A stretch of DNA of 64,000 nt from Psococerastis gibbosa (lineage: Eukaryota > Arthropoda > Insecta > Psocodea > Psocidae): positions 27,553,464-27,617,463 of the forward strand of contig OZ020490.1 of assembly GCA_963971405.1 (NCBI GenBank), read 5' to 3'. The position numbers were made by a program, and so were the translations under genes. Positions 12,301 through 20,329 of this stretch are shown here, one piece after another. A model generated the notes under the pieces. That model was not told where the DNA came from, did not search any database, and saw only the letters and a list, made by a program, of their open reading frames with translations. Each line of letters begins with the position of its first letter. Position 1 is the first letter of the stretch.

Positions 12301-15300
12301 TAAAGACGGGGTAGAGCGACCCATAGCGTTTGCTTCCCGCTTACTGTCAACGAGTGAGAGGAACTACTCGCAACTATGCAGGGAGGCCTTGGCACTTGGG
12401 GAGTCTCTAAGTTTTTCCTCTACCTCCTCGGCCGCCGATTCATACTCATTAGTGACAATCAACCACTATGTCACATTTTTGATCCAAAAAGCAAATTACC
12501 CGCCCTCACGGCGACACGGCTGTTGCATTACGCCCTGTTTTTGCAGCAATTCCAATTTGACATAAGGTACCGCAAAAGTGAGCAAAATGGTAATGTGGAT
12601 ATGCTTTCCAGACTTCCGGTACATTCAGAACAATTATACACAATGGATGATGTGGAATGTTTCCAAATCCAACATGTTGAGCAATTGCCAATTAACACCC
12701 AACAGCTAGCAAGAGCTACAGCCAAGGACCCGGGACTTCAACCCTTGTTGGAGCGACTCCGGAGTGGACAATTGGCCGAAGACTGCACCTACTCCTTGCA
12801 ATCTGGGTGTCTCTTAAATGGTATGCGGATGGTTATTCCACAGACCTATCGAATGAGGGTGCTACGGGAATTACACCGGGGCCATTTGGGTGTGGTACGA
12901 ATGAAGAGCCTTGCTAGATCCTTTGTTTATTGGCAAGGTATCGATAAAGATATTGAGAAGATATGCAAAAACTGTGTGCCATGCTGCCAGTTTAAGACGC
13001 AACAAAGAAAATCACGTACGCACTACTGGGACTATGCAAGCCGGCCTTGGGAGCGTATACATATGGACTTTGCCCAGTTTGGGGGACGTACCTTTTTTTT
13101 AGTGGTGGACGCGTTTTCGAAGTGGCCGGAAGTTTTGATTATGAAGTCGATGTCAGCGACGGCCACCATAACTGCTTTGCGTACGTTGTTCTCGAGATAC
13201 GGAGTACCAACTACAGTGGTCTCCGACAACCAATCGACCTTTGTGGGGTCGGAGTGTCAAGAGTTCTTCCGAAAAATTGGGGCACCTAAGGTCATTTTTA
13301 AGCCAAAATATATTATAAAATTTATTAACATTTGTGAGTAATTTAAGTTCATACATATTAGTACATTTTAGTAAGGCGCCCATTCCATTGACCGGCTAGG
13401 GCTATTTCCAACAACGGTGACGTGGTAGCAGACATTCAAGACTTAGGTGGCGTCTCCACCGACCTCGCATTGCAGAATTGACGAAAATGTTTATTTTCCT
13501 CTATGCCATAGTTAAAATTGATCAATGATCATACAGTAAAATCACAAACAAACTAAAATTAAAAAATGGCTTCATGGGATATGTTAATTACAAACATTTT
13601 AATAGATTTCTATAAAAAGAAAAACAAACATTTCCGTCAATGTCATTTGCAATCTGCAATGCGAGGTCGATGGAAACGCTACCTAAGTCTTGAATGTCTG
13701 CTACCACGTCACCGTTGTTGGAAATAGGCCTAGCCGGTCAATGGAATGGGCGCCTAATTGTATGGTATAGAAATTTCATTTTTGACCGCATATGAATTAA
13801 AAAAAAAAAAAAAAAAAAAAAAGTGTACGAAATGTCGGTCGGTCGGTACAGTCCGTTCTTAAACAGTCCAATTCGGCAAAAAAATTTCGGTTGTTTACCC
13901 ACCACAAATAAATGTACCTACTAATGTACTATTACAAACTCCACTAGGTCCCAACCCATCGATAAGATTGTCATTTGTCATGAAAAATAACAAACTTATT
14001 TTCCTGAACCGTTATAAGGTCTGGTATGTTTTAGGTGTTGAACAGAGTAAAAAAACCGAATAGGTTTATCTAAAAAATAGGGTTTGGCCTTTAAATTAAA
14101 AGAAAAGGATATACTTGCATGTATATAAAAATAATAATTACGTGTGTTTTCGTAATTTTTTAAATCAGTTCTCCTCATATAGTCTATGGAGTGTTTTTAA
14201 ATATGTGAATTACAGTACTAATAGTTGTTGTATTATTTTAACTGATGAGTAACGAAGCACGGGCGGGTTCACTCGTACCGGTTCTTGTAGTAAACCGCAC
14301 TTGTTGTTTTATTTTAGTAATAACTGTGAATACAAGACGTCTTTAGGATGGAGCCTGACCAATCTGATAAGCTCTATTCCAGACGGCGTTTTACTAATGT
14401 TTAGCTCCTACATGTCCATGGAAGGGCTAATTAAATTCTGGGAGGGGTCGTGCGGAATCATGAAAAGGCTGGAGTCCATTAAGGTACATTTATTCTCCCT
14501 CAGAAACTGATTCTTACTGTAGTTTTTATCATCGCAGCTGAAGCAAATTGTAATTTAGCCTAGTCTTGTTGCATCTGTTTGTTACATATTGAGGTACTGT
14601 ACAACCCAGCTCAAGTAAATTTGCGATTAAAATATGCTACGTATTGAGACATGTCACGTTAGAAATTGGTTATTTCTACGAGTTGTACACTTTTCATTTA
14701 CCTATTTAGCAGTGTTTGGTTTGTTGACAATTTCTTCATAACCTTTTATTCTATGAGTCATGAGCCACCACCTGATTTGAAACTTGACCCAAAACTTTAT
14801 CATGCCATTTGTTGGCCACAATCTGTTGTCCACAATTTTATTTGAAGACAGCAGCAGCCGATCGAAAACCTTAAAAACAAAAAAATGTCGCATTTAATTT
14901 TGAAAGGGATGGAGCTTAATGTGACGGAAAAGCGGTAATAAATAATTATTACGGCAATTTTACGATCAGTCAAAGTGAGAATAATCTTATACTTTTGTAA
15001 AAGTTGATAGTGTTATGTAGCGTTTTTAAAGGGGGGAAACGGGGTTGGCGCTTCTGCAAAGCATATCCTATCATAAAGGATGGTAAAACCGCCGACACGC
15101 CCAAATCGAGGTCGGTGTAGGACCCATATACTTGGTGATCCCGGGCCCAGAGTGGGCTTTATAGCAACAAAAAGTCTTATTTATCAACGGCCTATCATTA
15201 TTATTTATTTATTGAATGTTTACACGTTTTAATATTATATCAATTTATTTTTCAGCCCGTTTTCGTAGAGCCTCGTAAGCAAGGAGAAGGAGAATTGATT

Positions 15301-17923
15301 AATTGCATGGACAATTACAAAAGAGCTATCGATGCGGGTAAAGGTGCTATTCTCATGGGAGTCGTCAGGGGAAAGGTGTGTTAAGATTCAATTGAGTTAA
15401 CAGTGCTGGTAATTTTAACGACAGTAGGTTTGAGTGCCTTCTTGGAGAGTTTGATTGGTTTAATGTAATTCGATTTCAGTTAATACTTTGTGGGTATAGT
15501 CCGGGTAACCATTCATCAACCAATCTGGCCAATCAGCCCAGCAAGTGCCTGATTTTTTTGTCCGTGATCTACGTGGTCAATGAGTCCGTCGATGCACAGT
15601 GTTCCGATTGTTTGAAAATTCAAAGTCAAACAACATGGTACTGTGAATGCCGGTGACTTAGAAGCCCCTACAGCAATTATTCATTATTCACTAAGTATCG
15701 TGTCTGTTCCCAGGAAATGGCATTTAAAAATTCGTAAATACCGCCTGTGTGGAAGTCAATTTTGACGCTTATTTACTGACCAAAGAAATGAAATAAAAGT
15801 CGGTGTCGGGGTTGGATGTTATATTATTTGAATGATTGTTGATTGTAAATAATTTACTGTGACAGGTTTCGGAAGGGATGGACTTCAAAGATCATTACTG
15901 TAGAGGTGTATTTGTCATCGGGGTACCGTTTCCACCTGTTACATCTTATAAAGTGATGGGGAAAAACAAATATGCTGAAGCTCTTACTGTTGTTAATCCT
16001 GATACGAATAGAGTAGAGGTTAGTTATTGGCATTTTACACCAGTAAATATTTATTCTACGTTTTACACCCATAAAATGGAATTCCCAACATGTATATTAG
16101 TGGGACTCGAAATTTCACACATGGCTCAATTAGATCGAACAGCCATCCATGAGATGCGTAGTTACGTCATATAATAATTGGACTGACACGCGAAATAAAA
16201 TAAAAAATTATTCTCAGAGATTATATGGAGGGTCATACTCGTCAGTTGAAGCTATGCGAGCGACCAACCAAGCAATCGGCCGAGTCATTCGCCATGCTGA
16301 GGACTATGGGGCGGTTGTACTGTCCGACGTTCGATTCTCTAGGAAAAGCCTATTTAACATCTTACCGAGATGGCTGCGGGGGAATTCTCCTGCTGCAGCA
16401 GTCAACTTTAAAACCGCCAAAATAAAACTCGGGGAATTTTTTCGAGATATCCGCAGCGAAAAGGTATTTTTAAAGAATTTCGGCTAAACTGTTGTCGTTG
16501 TCGGTGTTTTTATTGGCCACGACCACGATCCTACCTTAAAAATGTTATCATTTCAAACAGTGCAGTTTTTTAGTTGCACCTAATAATAAATTAGTAAATC
16601 AATCTACATCTCGTAGAAATTGTTTACATTAATTTTCATTTCCACTCTCATTCGAGATGCGTATTGTAATTCGTTGCAAATATTATGTTGCAGGTCGTCG
16701 AAGAGGTGGTGGTTGGCGGGGAGCCATTAAAAGCAGATGGTATGTGTACTTAACACAGTAGAGCTTAATTATTTACTTATTGATTAAGACTATTTGGTAT
16801 ATTCATCATAGCGAGCTACGTGCCATTAAGCCGCGTCTGGATAGGTAATCAGCAGCAAACCGGTAACAGGTAATTCTACTATAGCATAAATTGATCTGGG
16901 CCACTGCAGGCATGTCCCACAAACAGTGTCGAATGTCGCCATGTCCTGCTACTGATAGTTATGTGAAGATGAGCAAGTTAATTAATTTCATAACTTTTGA
17001 TTTTGCAGAAATCGTTGAGCGGGATAGCGTAGTCTCAAACCCTGGAGTGAGTATTTTTATTTATTTATTTATTATTGTGTTATGTTTGCGTAGATATCGA
17101 CTAATATATATTATGCAGTATATATAAATTTAAAGCCGTTTTTCAGATTTTTTTTTGCAACCAATCTCTTGTATTCTAATAAGTTATTAATTTGACACAT
17201 TAACGTGACACCTTACAGTTGCGCGGTATTAAAAATCCCTTTCGGCTCTGGCCGATCAGGTATAGGGAGATTCCGCAGATGGTGGGGGAAAACTAAGTAG
17301 ACCTTATGACGTCATCAGGGAGGATTTAAGGAAAAATTGAAAATATAACAGCAAAATAGTAGGGTTTTACGCATGTAAAGTATAGCTGTAGATTTTACAA
17401 AGCTAAAAAAGGAATGCATATATTCATATTGCTGCAGTATGGACCACGTCGCACAAGGATCGAGGCTGGGGGGGGGGGGGGGGGCAAGTTGAACCGTGCC
17501 CCCCCCCCCCCAACTTTACGCCCCTGACGCTACCTATGCTATGTGAAATAAAAAATAATTCATTATTTTCCCGATCACAACATCAACACACAAAACACTC
17601 TTGTGTTTCAAATTGTGACGACTATGAACTTTTACTTATTAAATTATTTTTACTTTATGGCACCCAGCCATATGTCGTAAAAAGTGTAGATTACCATTAC
17701 CGTAGATAATAATACAGGCTTTCAGTCAGATTTTAATTCATTCCTCTGTGACCAATATTAACTGAGATATGAATTATACAAGGTTTCAATCGGCCGCCAT
17801 CTTATAACTAAATAGTGGATCTAGCTGGTTAACGAACTCGATCGTGTCATTTGTATGATCAATTTTTGTGCCAAGTTTCATCAAAATCGGATAATATTTA
17901 CGGAAGTTGGAGTGTTTCATAAA

Positions 17924-17954
<31 letters not shown>

Positions 17955-20128
17955 ACATTTTGAATGGAGGGTGGATTTAGGCTGAAGGAGTCATGGTCAA
18001 ATGAAAAGTTGTGAATAAATTTCCCGAAAGTCGAACATTGGTCGCCATCTCAATAGGTGGATGAATCTCCCTAAAAAGATCTTGTGTTCCTGTGTTTTCC
18101 TTTGTTACTGAGTACCTACCGAATGATTTTTAATCCATGATTCAGAGTGTTATTAATATTAACAGTGAATAGCATTGTCCTAAGTGTTTTTTCGCAGCCA
18201 GAAATTTTTTGACTAACATGCATAAACATTCAATCATTTAAAACAATTTGTTGCAGAAGAGGCGAGGAGAAGAAGTAGAGGATCGCGAGGATAGGCAGCC
18301 TAAAAAAACTATGACAATTTCCGATTTCTTTTTCGAAGTATGTATATTTATGATATTTGTATGTAAAGCTGAGAGATGAGACATACAAGACTCTCCATTT
18401 TCCATATTTGCACTAACTGAAATTTCTCATGAAATGTATAGGTAGATCGTAAAGCGATAAGTAGTAAACTTATAGATAATGTGTATACATATCTACGCTT
18501 TCATGTACATTGTGTTGCCGTCACTAACATCGATTGGCCACAGTTATGGAATATGGTGTGTTAAAGATAAGTTGAAGATATCAGGTCGAAAGAGTTGCAA
18601 TTGGTTTTGACTTTGTGAAAATGTGGGGGCTCATTATCTCTTGTGCGGATGTTACTCATATATCTCAAGGGTTTTTTTTTTCTTTTCATAACAGCTTGTT
18701 AGAGTTCTCGCCCTACATACTCATACCCTATCAACACTCATTCACGGAGCTTCCCGGCGCATCTGCTAGAATGCACTGGGAACATTCCCATAAATCATAA
18801 TATTCATATACTTTCTTTCTGTACCTTGGCAACAAGCAAGGACAGCAAGCACAGTTTCATCTCGTAAATGAGATGTATCTCATAAATGAGACACCAAATA
18901 ATCCTTCCTACGGAGAAAACTAGTAATTTTAATTGCCTCAATTTTTGGGGGTTTTATTCTCTAAAAACTAAAAAAAAGGAAGTATAATAAAATTATTTCT
19001 CAAAATTGGTTGTTTGAAAGTCGGTCGTAGTGTCGGTTTACGGCCAATAGTTTAACGTGATAACGCCTACAGGCTACATAACTAAATTTTACTTAATGAA
19101 TATGTGGCTGGAAAGAGAAAGAATGAAATAAATGTGGAAAAGCCAGCCCTTAACGGATTACCGATGACGTTACACTTTGCGTACAACACTCAGTGTTCCA
19201 GCCAGAAACGGCACACAAAATGCAGTGGGTCGCTTGCCCGTTGATAGTTTGCTTCTGGTGGTAAACAAATAAAAATAATTAAATTTTCATGAAAACTTGA
19301 TAAGTGAGTTGACTAAAGAATAATTTTTCTGTGGAACCTTTTCATCGATCATTTCTACGTATTCATGCATGTTTTAGAATTGACTAAAAAAAAACAAAAA
19401 AAAAAAAAAAAAAAAAACAGACAACAGGTTGCTTTTCAAAACAGAATTTAATTTTTTGGGCCAAACAAATTCTTTTTTGAAGAAATTATGAAACGGAAAT
19501 GTTATAATGTATTGGTCTGTTTGTAGCGTACACTAGACAGAATGGAGTTTTAAGGATTTTTAAATGTATCCGGTGACATCAGATGGACTCACGGATTACG
19601 GAAAAACGAATTTAAAATCGTACAACTGTAGTTGGCTAGTGGTAGTTGCCTGCTTCAATTCACATTATATTTTAATTTATTATTTAATGTTTTTTTAGGT
19701 GGAGGATCAACTGTCCCTCATGGAAATGGAAAAAGTCATAAAGATAACGCGTCTATATGCGCTAAAGGTAATTTCTTTAACGGCATTCGCCAAAGAAATT
19801 GCCGGCATAAACAAAGAAATTCTTAAGGGTAAGTTATGTAACGTTATTGCGCAAGCAGAGCTATTCTGTGAAACTTAATTGCAGCAAATGCTGTAATTTA
19901 CACATCTCCAAGGACAATTAAGTGGTTTTAGACGATCCTTGGACAAGCGTTGTTTGCCTCACCAACTGTGACTGCATAGGTAAAACCAATGCAATGGCTG
20001 AAAATGCCTCTTATTAATTTATTACATGATTAAAGGTTTTTTAATTATTTTCTGTTGTAGGTTTTCAAATTTGCCTCCGCAAGGAAGACAAAATTCTGTG
20101 GGAGGACGAGCTAAAGAAATTTTTATAG
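3092..20128 (+). CDS. RTEL1: RTEL1-like DNA helicase, 3' part of gene
   Basis: RTEL1 is an XPD-family 5'-3' iron-sulfur helicase that unwinds T-loops, D-loops and G-quadruplexes in the nucleus. Exons with GT-AG borders: 3092-about 3312, 9028-9169, 14318-14483, 15256-15375, 15866-16018, 16218-16463, 16694-16739, 17009-17046, 18257-18337, 19699-19828 and 20061-20128. Phases agree from exon 14318 to the stop. Motifs in order: YCFNP (WCFSPG in the family), TSGTLAP, LENAHI, PDGVLLMFSSY, VFVEPR, RGK|VSEGMDF (motif V across a junction), GVPFPP and NQAIGRVIRH (motif VI). RTEL1 is preferred over FANCJ or DDX11 because of VFVEPR, the VIRH and DYGAV of motif VI, and a C-terminal PIP-like box. Walker A and the iron-sulfur domain lie left of the window. 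About 20 codons are missing between exons 9028-9169 and 14318-14483, and the first visible exon seems to be split by a LINE. Confidence 0.85.
3931..5085 (+). CDS. LINE ORF1 protein
   Basis: 384 codons, uninterrupted. The N-terminal third is acidic and serine-rich. The middle is very basic (KPKKAAGAKK, KRQRSEG, KRRKNIDDG) and likely binds nucleic acid. The C-terminal third (from about residue 200, KMAVTFAEFPDRRLTG) looks folded. No CCHC knuckle is seen. It precedes ORF2 by one base or less (stop at 5083-5085, ORF2 sense starting about 5086), a typical LINE arrangement for coupled translation. Function as an RNA-binding ORF1 is inferred from position. Confidence 0.75.
   Translation: MDQIKEPLCFRDAPMEQGPSNRVEDVEASLEQASSSSSYSFPQVMLTEGAPEALTEQAGISTQADMAEGGTTLEGNKEIEEDLSKAASGLRLKGMPRRDSAWHKANFERRKQAKIAAGTWTPGKPKKAAGAKKVATSVAGPTAKAEPMETPLKRQRSEGSTPSSGTKSQVKRRKNIDDGRPGNPGLSKVGGLFSEKLTTVKMAVTFAEFPDRRLTGDESEELIMLLTAKLQLMSNGLMPCFSEQYRVDGGALVLYCANKETKAWLEQVVSESSPWNGNSLQVGEANKVLNMTRAITRLAMPYSKMRMVDVLKQLHAHNPKVQCKEWRVVHHQLEDDGKTATVVLSLSETEMNELRGHNLRLSLGLGVICFRVVDKKQPGDGRID
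5086..6107 (+). pseudogene. LINE ORF2 endonuclease domain, broken
   Basis: The apurinic-like endonuclease part of ORF2. Pieces are 5086-5278 (KIIQANLQHKKTASANL, ALIQEPWV), 5379-5588 (ASAYLPYDSPTLPP, ILGTDANAHH) and 5634-6107 (LDITVC, LADHQHIAF). NLQH, QEPW, GTDANAHH, LD.T and DH are the expected catalytic blocks. At least two frameshifts and internal stops (TAA near 5279, TGA near 5586) separate them, so this copy cannot nick DNA. Confidence 0.75.
6186..8638 (+). CDS. LINE ORF2 reverse transcriptase and RNase H
   Basis: 816 open codons. RT fingers and palm: KVVFIPKPGKA, SYRPICLSSF, AFLDIEAAFSNAGHDS, GTAQGGVVSPLLWN and the catalytic GYADDLAIV at about residue 291. RNase H starts near residue 552 with YTDGSK, then AEVGAI, YTDSQAAIKA, VPAHSNFDENERADELA, so all four acidic residues and the histidine are present. 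Near 8480 the frame slips: the C-terminal CRLCEVEEETAEHILFEC CCHC knuckle is coded in another frame. The intact RT contrasts with the broken endonuclease upstream. Confidence 0.85.
9028..9169 (+). CDS. RTEL1: RTEL1 exon with TSGTLAP motif
   Basis: The acceptor is TTTTAG and the donor is CAG before GTTGGT. One base completes the preceding codon, then 47 codons start IQDILRLAIKFLIITSGTLAP and end ENAHIASNKQ. TSGTLAP is the helicase motif III region of XPD-family enzymes, and LEN.HI is typical of RTEL1. The exon ends in phase 0, but the next recognised exon needs two carried bases, so at least one exon between them is lost or unrecognised. Confidence 0.85.
9289..9400 (-). repeat. SINE-like repeat copy (GACCACGGCCCATCAGCC family)
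   Basis: Read on the minus strand it contains GACCACGGCCCATCAGCC, then GGATTCAACTGG and ACGACTCTGTCCGTAAAAGC. This follows, with substitutions, the end of the 54.05-54.11 kb copy (GGATTCTACTGG, CGACTCCGGCCGTGAAAGCC). GATGTTGACGAAA is also shared. The 5' limit of this copy is unclear. It lies just left of the gypsy element in the helicase intron. Confidence 0.6.
9640..13320 (+). mobile_element. Truncated Ty3/gypsy LTR retrotransposon
   Basis: A gag-pol body with order gag, CCHC, protease, RT, RNase H, integrase, which is the Ty3/gypsy order. TGGCGACGAAGATGAGA at about 9657 could be a primer-binding site directly after a 5' LTR, but no matching 3' LTR is present. The element stops inside the integrase core at about 13320, followed by AT-rich DNA and a MITE. 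One frameshift lies in RNase H. No envelope gene is seen. It sits in the RTEL1 intron between exons 9028-9169 and 14318-14483. Confidence 0.8.
9959..12565 (+). CDS. Gypsy gag-protease-RT polyprotein
   Basis: 868 codons as one gag-pol frame. The gag part has FADFYERFKAQADIY and the retrotransposon gag core. A zinc knuckle starts at about residue 262 (CYRCG, CDSCGLDNH). Protease DTGSAFTIV is at about residue 336. RT blocks: RPVPFALKPKV, FAKLDCRTAYLSLPVD, FGVNAAPAIWQ and FVFYDDILV (about residue 618). RNase H starts WSAECVKSLKAIKDEI and then loses frame near 12400, so the last 50 or so residues are out of frame. The ATG at 9959 follows stops upstream. Confidence 0.85.
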   Translation: MSQDPTAAGTTPATVTPSASTVTISAAALQQLIDQNAVLIQALTNTQTVAGVGSPHFERYQEGEDFADFYERFKAQADIYKFADDKIKVTLVNLLPATTFTLLKNLLYPDSFDISTLTVIVDTLTKQLQPKSLIITSRHAFLNRKQEEGEGLSAYLAALRALIVPCKYDPKFLPEMLRDVYVSGLRSRTMMDRIFEQDNPDFDTVRKIAEAIEQAESSTHSLLKNAVSSVAGETVNIMQQKKRPFQKAERERKQGKSKDIVCYRCGVVNKHKAPQCRATDLHCDSCGLDNHVQSVCKSAPVKIVDETVDVHSVSTCHVNKPYMVQVHVGGTMVELEMDTGSAFTIVGESLYKSLGLGSLQYTPICFKGYGATSYTIKPLGRVQVEVKYKGIGTKLPLNVVPGKPPPILGREWIRALQCSLPVLTIKAGAEEDIQLLLDEFLDIFADGTGRAVNFTAKINLKQGSHPKFLKARPVPFALKPKVSEEIDRLVKEDILRPVQNSDFASPVVPVVKADMSIRLCADYSSTLNPLVEVPMQVLPTIEDMLASLGTGKNFAKLDCRTAYLSLPVDNETSKMLTLSTHKGLLQPTRLMFGVNAAPAIWQHYIEGVLQGIDGIFVFYDDILVQGDTQAVLLARLRQVFQALRSQGQKLSMKKCEFLKDKIEYLGYEISAKGLHKTNAKVQAVLQAPQPTDVTGLKAFLGLVTFYARFVPNLSSLAQPLFNLTRKDTPFQWSAECVKSLKAIKDEIASDRVLVHYNPSLPVTLAVEASSVGLGAVISHVYKDGVERPIAFASRLLSTSERNYSQLCREALALGESLSFSSTSSAADSYSLVTINHYVTFLIQKANYPPSRRHGCCITPCFCSNSNLT
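12376..13341 (+). CDS. Gypsy RNase H end and integrase, truncated
   Basis: True homology starts at about 12400 with GVSKFFLYLLGRRF and ISDNQPL, the RNase H end continued from the previous frame. The integrase follows: the HHCC zinc domain (LHRGHLG, CKNCVPC) and the core with its first aspartate (IHMDFAQF) and second aspartate (VVSDNQSTF). The third catalytic acid (glutamate) and the C-terminal domain are missing because the reading turns into AT-rich DNA (KPKYIIKFINI) and stops. It cannot integrate DNA on its own. Confidence 0.8.
   Translation: MQGGLGTWGVSKFFLYLLGRRFILISDNQPLCHIFDPKSKLPALTATRLLHYALFLQQFQFDIRYRKSEQNGNVDMLSRLPVHSEQLYTMDDVECFQIQHVEQLPINTQQLARATAKDPGLQPLLERLRSGQLAEDCTYSLQSGCLLNGMRMVIPQTYRMRVLRELHRGHLGVVRMKSLARSFVYWQGIDKDIEKICKNCVPCCQFKTQQRKSRTHYWDYASRPWERIHMDFAQFGGRTFFLVVDAFSKWPEVLIMKSMSATATITALRTLFSRYGVPTTVVSDNQSTFVGSECQEFFRKIGAPKVIFKPKYIIKFINICE
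13375..13754. mobile_element. Long-TIR MITE, 3-bp TAA target duplication
   Basis: 380 bp with inverted ends GGCGCCCATTCC and GGAATGGGCGCC, and arms about 110 bp long that include GACGTGGTAGCAGACATTCA. It is flanked by TAA on both sides (13372-13374, 13755-13757). A second copy is at 57468-57851, and shorter relatives lie at 22905-23066 and 59874-60021. The TAA/TTA duplication suggests the PIF/Harbinger group. It has no coding capacity. Confidence 0.85.
13758..14317. other. Intron, no gene seen
   Basis: AT-rich helicase intron sequence with a 24-base A-tract at about 13799-13822 and GGTCGGTCGG at 13836. The exon expected between 9169 and 14318 was looked for here and not found. Confidence 0.5.
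14318..14483 (+). CDS. RTEL1: RTEL1 exon with helicase motif IV region
   Basis: The acceptor is ATTTTAG and the donor is AAG before GTACAT. 55 codons include NNCEYKTSLGWSLTNLI and IPDGVLLMFSSYMSME. The family motif is usually G.L.FFPSY; here the phenylalanine-proline pair reads FS. The exon enters one base before the codon boundary. Confidence 0.85.
15256..15375 (+). CDS. RTEL1: RTEL1 exon with VFVEPR motif
   Basis: The acceptor is TTTTTCAG and the donor is AAG before GTGTGT. Exactly 40 codons, from PVFVEPRKQGEGEL to AILMGVVRGK. VFVEPR and CRGK (here VRGK) are RTEL1 landmarks. The exon ends in the middle of helicase motif V, which is completed by the next exon. Confidence 0.9.
15866..16018 (+). 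CDS. RTEL1: RTEL1 exon with helicase motif V
   Basis: The acceptor is GTGACAG and the donor is GAG before GTTAGT. Exactly 51 codons, starting VSEGMDFKDHYCRGVFVIG and including GVPFPP. With RGK from the previous exon it forms motif V (RGKVSEGMDF), which contacts ATP and DNA in superfamily 2 helicases. Confidence 0.9.
16218..16463 (+). CDS. RTEL1: RTEL1 exon with helicase motif VI
   Basis: The acceptor is TTCTCAG and the donor is AAG before GTATTT. 82 codons include AMRATNQAIGRVIRHAEDYG, which holds the motif VI arginine finger (QAIGRVIRH). ILPRWLR and KLGEFFRDIR follow, matching the end of the RTEL1 helicase core. It is the most strongly conserved exon in the window. Confidence 0.92.
16694..16739 (+). 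CDS. RTEL1: RTEL1 short linker exon
   Basis: The acceptor is TGTTGCAG and the donor is G before GTATGT. 15 codons plus one base: VVEEVVVGGEPLKAD. It joins in phase to 17009. No known domain; it is the start of the variable C-terminal tail. Confidence 0.7.
17009..17046 (+). CDS. RTEL1: RTEL1 short linker exon
   Basis: The acceptor is TTTTGCAG and the donor is GGA before GTGAGT. Two bases complete a glutamate codon, followed by IVERDSVVSNPG. Length and phases fit both neighbours. No domain is recognised. Confidence 0.7.
17468..17511. repeat. G-tract and C-tract pair
   Basis: 17 consecutive G, about 14 other bases, then 13 consecutive C. The strand could form a hairpin or quadruplex. It lies in an RTEL1 intron inside the dispersed repeat and resembles the G-tract MITE families at 21-22 kb and 32-33 kb. 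Confidence 0.7.
17929..17955. repeat. TA microsatellite
   Basis: About 13 TA units following AAAATCGA. The same microsatellite is at the equivalent place in the second copy of this repeat (23167-23196). Confidence 0.85.
18257..18337 (+). CDS. RTEL1: RTEL1 exon with PIP-box-like motif
   Basis: The acceptor is GTTGCAG and the donor is GAA before GTATGT. 27 codons: a charged KRRGEEVEDREDR stretch followed by KKTMTISDFFFE. TMTISDFF fits the PCNA-interacting pattern (Q..h..FF) except that threonine replaces the first glutamine. RTEL1 proteins carry a PIP box near the C-terminus, so this supports the assignment. PCNA binding is inferred. Confidence 0.75.
19699..19828 (+). CDS. RTEL1: RTEL1 penultimate exon
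   Basis: The acceptor is TTTTTTAG. 43 codons plus one base before GTAAGT, from VEDQLSLMEMEKVIKI to KEIAGINKEILK. The composition suggests an amphipathic helix. A second in-frame GTAATT at 19768 could act as an alternative donor. The similarity to harmonin-like helices of vertebrate RTEL1 is only suggestive. Confidence 0.65.
20061..20128 (+). CDS. RTEL1: RTEL1 last coding exon
   Basis: The acceptor is CTGTTGTAG. Two bases complete the split glycine codon, then 21 codons (FQICLRKEDKILWEDELKKF and a final L) to TAG at 20126-20128. The sequence after the stop turns AT-rich with a TAA microsatellite at about 20173-20190 and no clear AATAAA signal. Confidence 0.7.
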
Positions 20129-20329
20129 CCTAGATAACATATAATTTTTATTTTTTTATTTTCCTTGTCCAGTAATAATAATAATAATTGTGTATTCAAA
20201 TCAAAGTATAATCAGCTCTACCAATTTACTTTGCTACGGGCTTGGTTGGTCTGCAAGTCACTTTCGGCGCTTTGGGCATCTTGCAAGATCAGGAGAAACC
20301 AAACAATGTCGTAATATGAACATAGGAGT

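Larger units (their letters stand above)
17232..18077. repeat. Dispersed repeat, copy 1
   Basis: Starts AATCCCTTTCGGCTCTGGCC and ends GGTGGATGAATCTCCCTA. A second copy is at 22360-23311, and a piece of its end, inverted, is at 25899-25942. Internal blocks such as TGTGCCAAGTTTCATCAAAA are shared. It contains a G17-spacer-C13 tract (17468-17511) and a TA microsatellite. Copy 1 lacks the MITE found in copy 2 and so provides its empty site. Its class is not clear. Confidence 0.7.
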
